A DNA stretch of 7,566 nucleotides, taken from NCBI GenBank assembly GCA_025927795.1, contig JAICKT010000215.1:1-7566 (forward strand), given 5' to 3'. The notes beneath the pieces were generated by a model, which worked only from the letters and a program-made list of their open reading frames with translations, searched no databases and was not told the DNA's origin. Source of the stretch: Parafilimonas sp. (GTDB lineage: Bacteria; Bacteroidota; Bacteroidia; Chitinophagales; Chitinophagaceae). Positions 7,019 through 7,566 of the stretch are shown in pieces (positions within the stretch are counted from its first letter, which is position 1; each line of letters opens with the position of its first letter). The position numbers and the translations under genes were made by a program.

Positions 7019-7026
7019 TATTTTTG
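7019..7026 (+). promoter_or_regulatory. -7 promoter element directly before the family 2 glycosyltransferase gene
   Basis: TATTTTTG matches the Bacteroidota -7 consensus TAnnTTTG. A T-run at 6997-7001 lies about where the -33 element should be but lacks its G. The ATG at 7032 is only five bases after the element, so transcripts from this site would have almost no leader. Because the region is T-rich, a chance match is possible. Confidence 0.35.
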
Positions 7027-7031
7027 TTTTA

Positions 7032-7566
7032 ATGATAACGCCCGTAATAATCTGGCCTTGTGTATTAGGTGCTGTAGCCTTAATTCAGATATATTATTAT
7101 CTTTTTGTTTTTAACAAACTGGCGAATTATACTACACAGGAAAAAGACGCATCGCAGGAGTATCCTGTTTCAGTAATTATTTGCGCAAAAAACGAAGCAG
7201 AAAACCTTGTAAAAAATTTACCTGGTATTTTAGTGCAGGATTATAAAACCACGCACGAGATAATGATCGTGAATGATAATTCTACTGATGAATCGAAATA
7301 TATTTTAGAAGAATTTCAGCACTCATTCAAAGACCTTACAATAATTGCTTTAAAGCAGGAAGCGAAAGGCATTCCTGGAAAAAAGTTTCCGTTGTCTGTC
7401 GGCATAAAATCATCCAAACATGAAATTGTTTTATTAACCGATGCAGATTGTATTCCTGCGAGTGAGCATTGGATAAAAAAAATGCAAAGTGGTTACCGTA
7501 CAGGCATTGAAATTGTGCTGGGCTATGGCGCTTATAAAAAATATCCCGGCATGTTAAATAAGCTTA
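7032..7566 (+). CDS. Membrane-anchored family 2 glycosyltransferase, 3' end missing
   Basis: The first 178 residues are visible and the frame is open at the right edge. An N-terminal hydrophobic segment (about 5-27) would anchor it in the inner membrane. A GT-A family 2 domain follows: VSVIICAKNEAENL (46-59) is the nucleotide-sugar binding first strand and loop, VNDNSTD (80-86) is the second conserved strand with its aspartate, and LLTDADC (134-140) carries the DxD metal- and nucleotide-binding motif. KGIPGKKFPLSVGI just before the DxD is typical of polymerising or lipid-linked-sugar family 2 enzymes. It should transfer a sugar from a nucleotide-sugar donor on the cytoplasmic face; donor and acceptor cannot be told from this part. 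The ATG at 7032 is chosen because the next in-frame ATG (codon 78) falls inside the catalytic domain. It lies 106 bases after the DUF2723 stop, beyond the hairpin terminator, so it is probably transcribed separately. A C-terminal membrane region is likely outside the window. Confidence 0.92.
   Translation, partial: MITPVIIWPCVLGAVALIQIYYYLFVFNKLANYTTQEKDASQEYPVSVIICAKNEAENLVKNLPGILVQDYKTTHEIMIVNDNSTDESKYILEEFQHSFKDLTIIALKQEAKGIPGKKFPLSVGIKSSKHEIVLLTDADCIPASEHWIKKMQSGYRTGIEIVLGYGAYKKYPGMLNKL

Noticed and set aside
7026..7566. DUF2723 and family 2 glycosyltransferase as one operon
   Set aside because: A strong hairpin and a separate -7 element lie in the 106-base gap, so separate transcription is more likely, although read-through cannot be excluded.

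Overview
The window looks like part of a Bacteroidota chromosome, probably from a Chitinophagaceae-like soil or freshwater lineage. It is AT-rich, and start codons follow A/T-rich stretches rather than clear Shine-Dalgarno sites. Two sites match the Bacteroidota -7 promoter element TAnnTTTG. It also carries family signatures typical of the phylum: a large DUF2723 membrane glycosyltransferase, an Rhs protein with the Bacteroidota-style core, and a lipoprotein with acidic residues right after the lipidated cysteine. The family calls rest on reading motifs, and no database search was possible.

Layout. Bases 1-1215 (+) are the 3' part of an unrecognised, strand-rich, probably exported protein whose start lies outside the window. 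A short convergent gap follows. Next comes a minus-strand pair: an Rhs C-terminal fragment (1951-2904) and, 18 bases downstream, a small lipoprotein (1297-1932). The Rhs fragment keeps the last part of the conserved core and a tip of about 236 residues that I do not recognise. Nothing of the large N-terminal YD-repeat shell is present, and an in-frame stop lies nine codons before the ATG. It therefore looks like an orphan or displaced Rhs tip, with the lipoprotein as its candidate immunity partner.

About 550 bases without a convincing gene (2932-3484) separate this module from the rest. They hold four 11-bp tandem repeats, an adjoining perfect inverted repeat, a purine-rich tract and the probable promoter region of the next gene.

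The right half (3485-7566, +) is housekeeping-like: an intact 1146-residue DUF2723 / GT117-type protein O-mannosyltransferase-like membrane enzyme, a very strong hairpin terminator, and the start of a membrane-anchored family 2 glycosyltransferase that runs off the right edge. Both enzymes fit envelope or protein glycosylation. The hairpin and a separate -7 element between them argue for separate transcription units. The point of most interest is the orphan Rhs tip / lipoprotein module and the repeat-rich DNA beside it.
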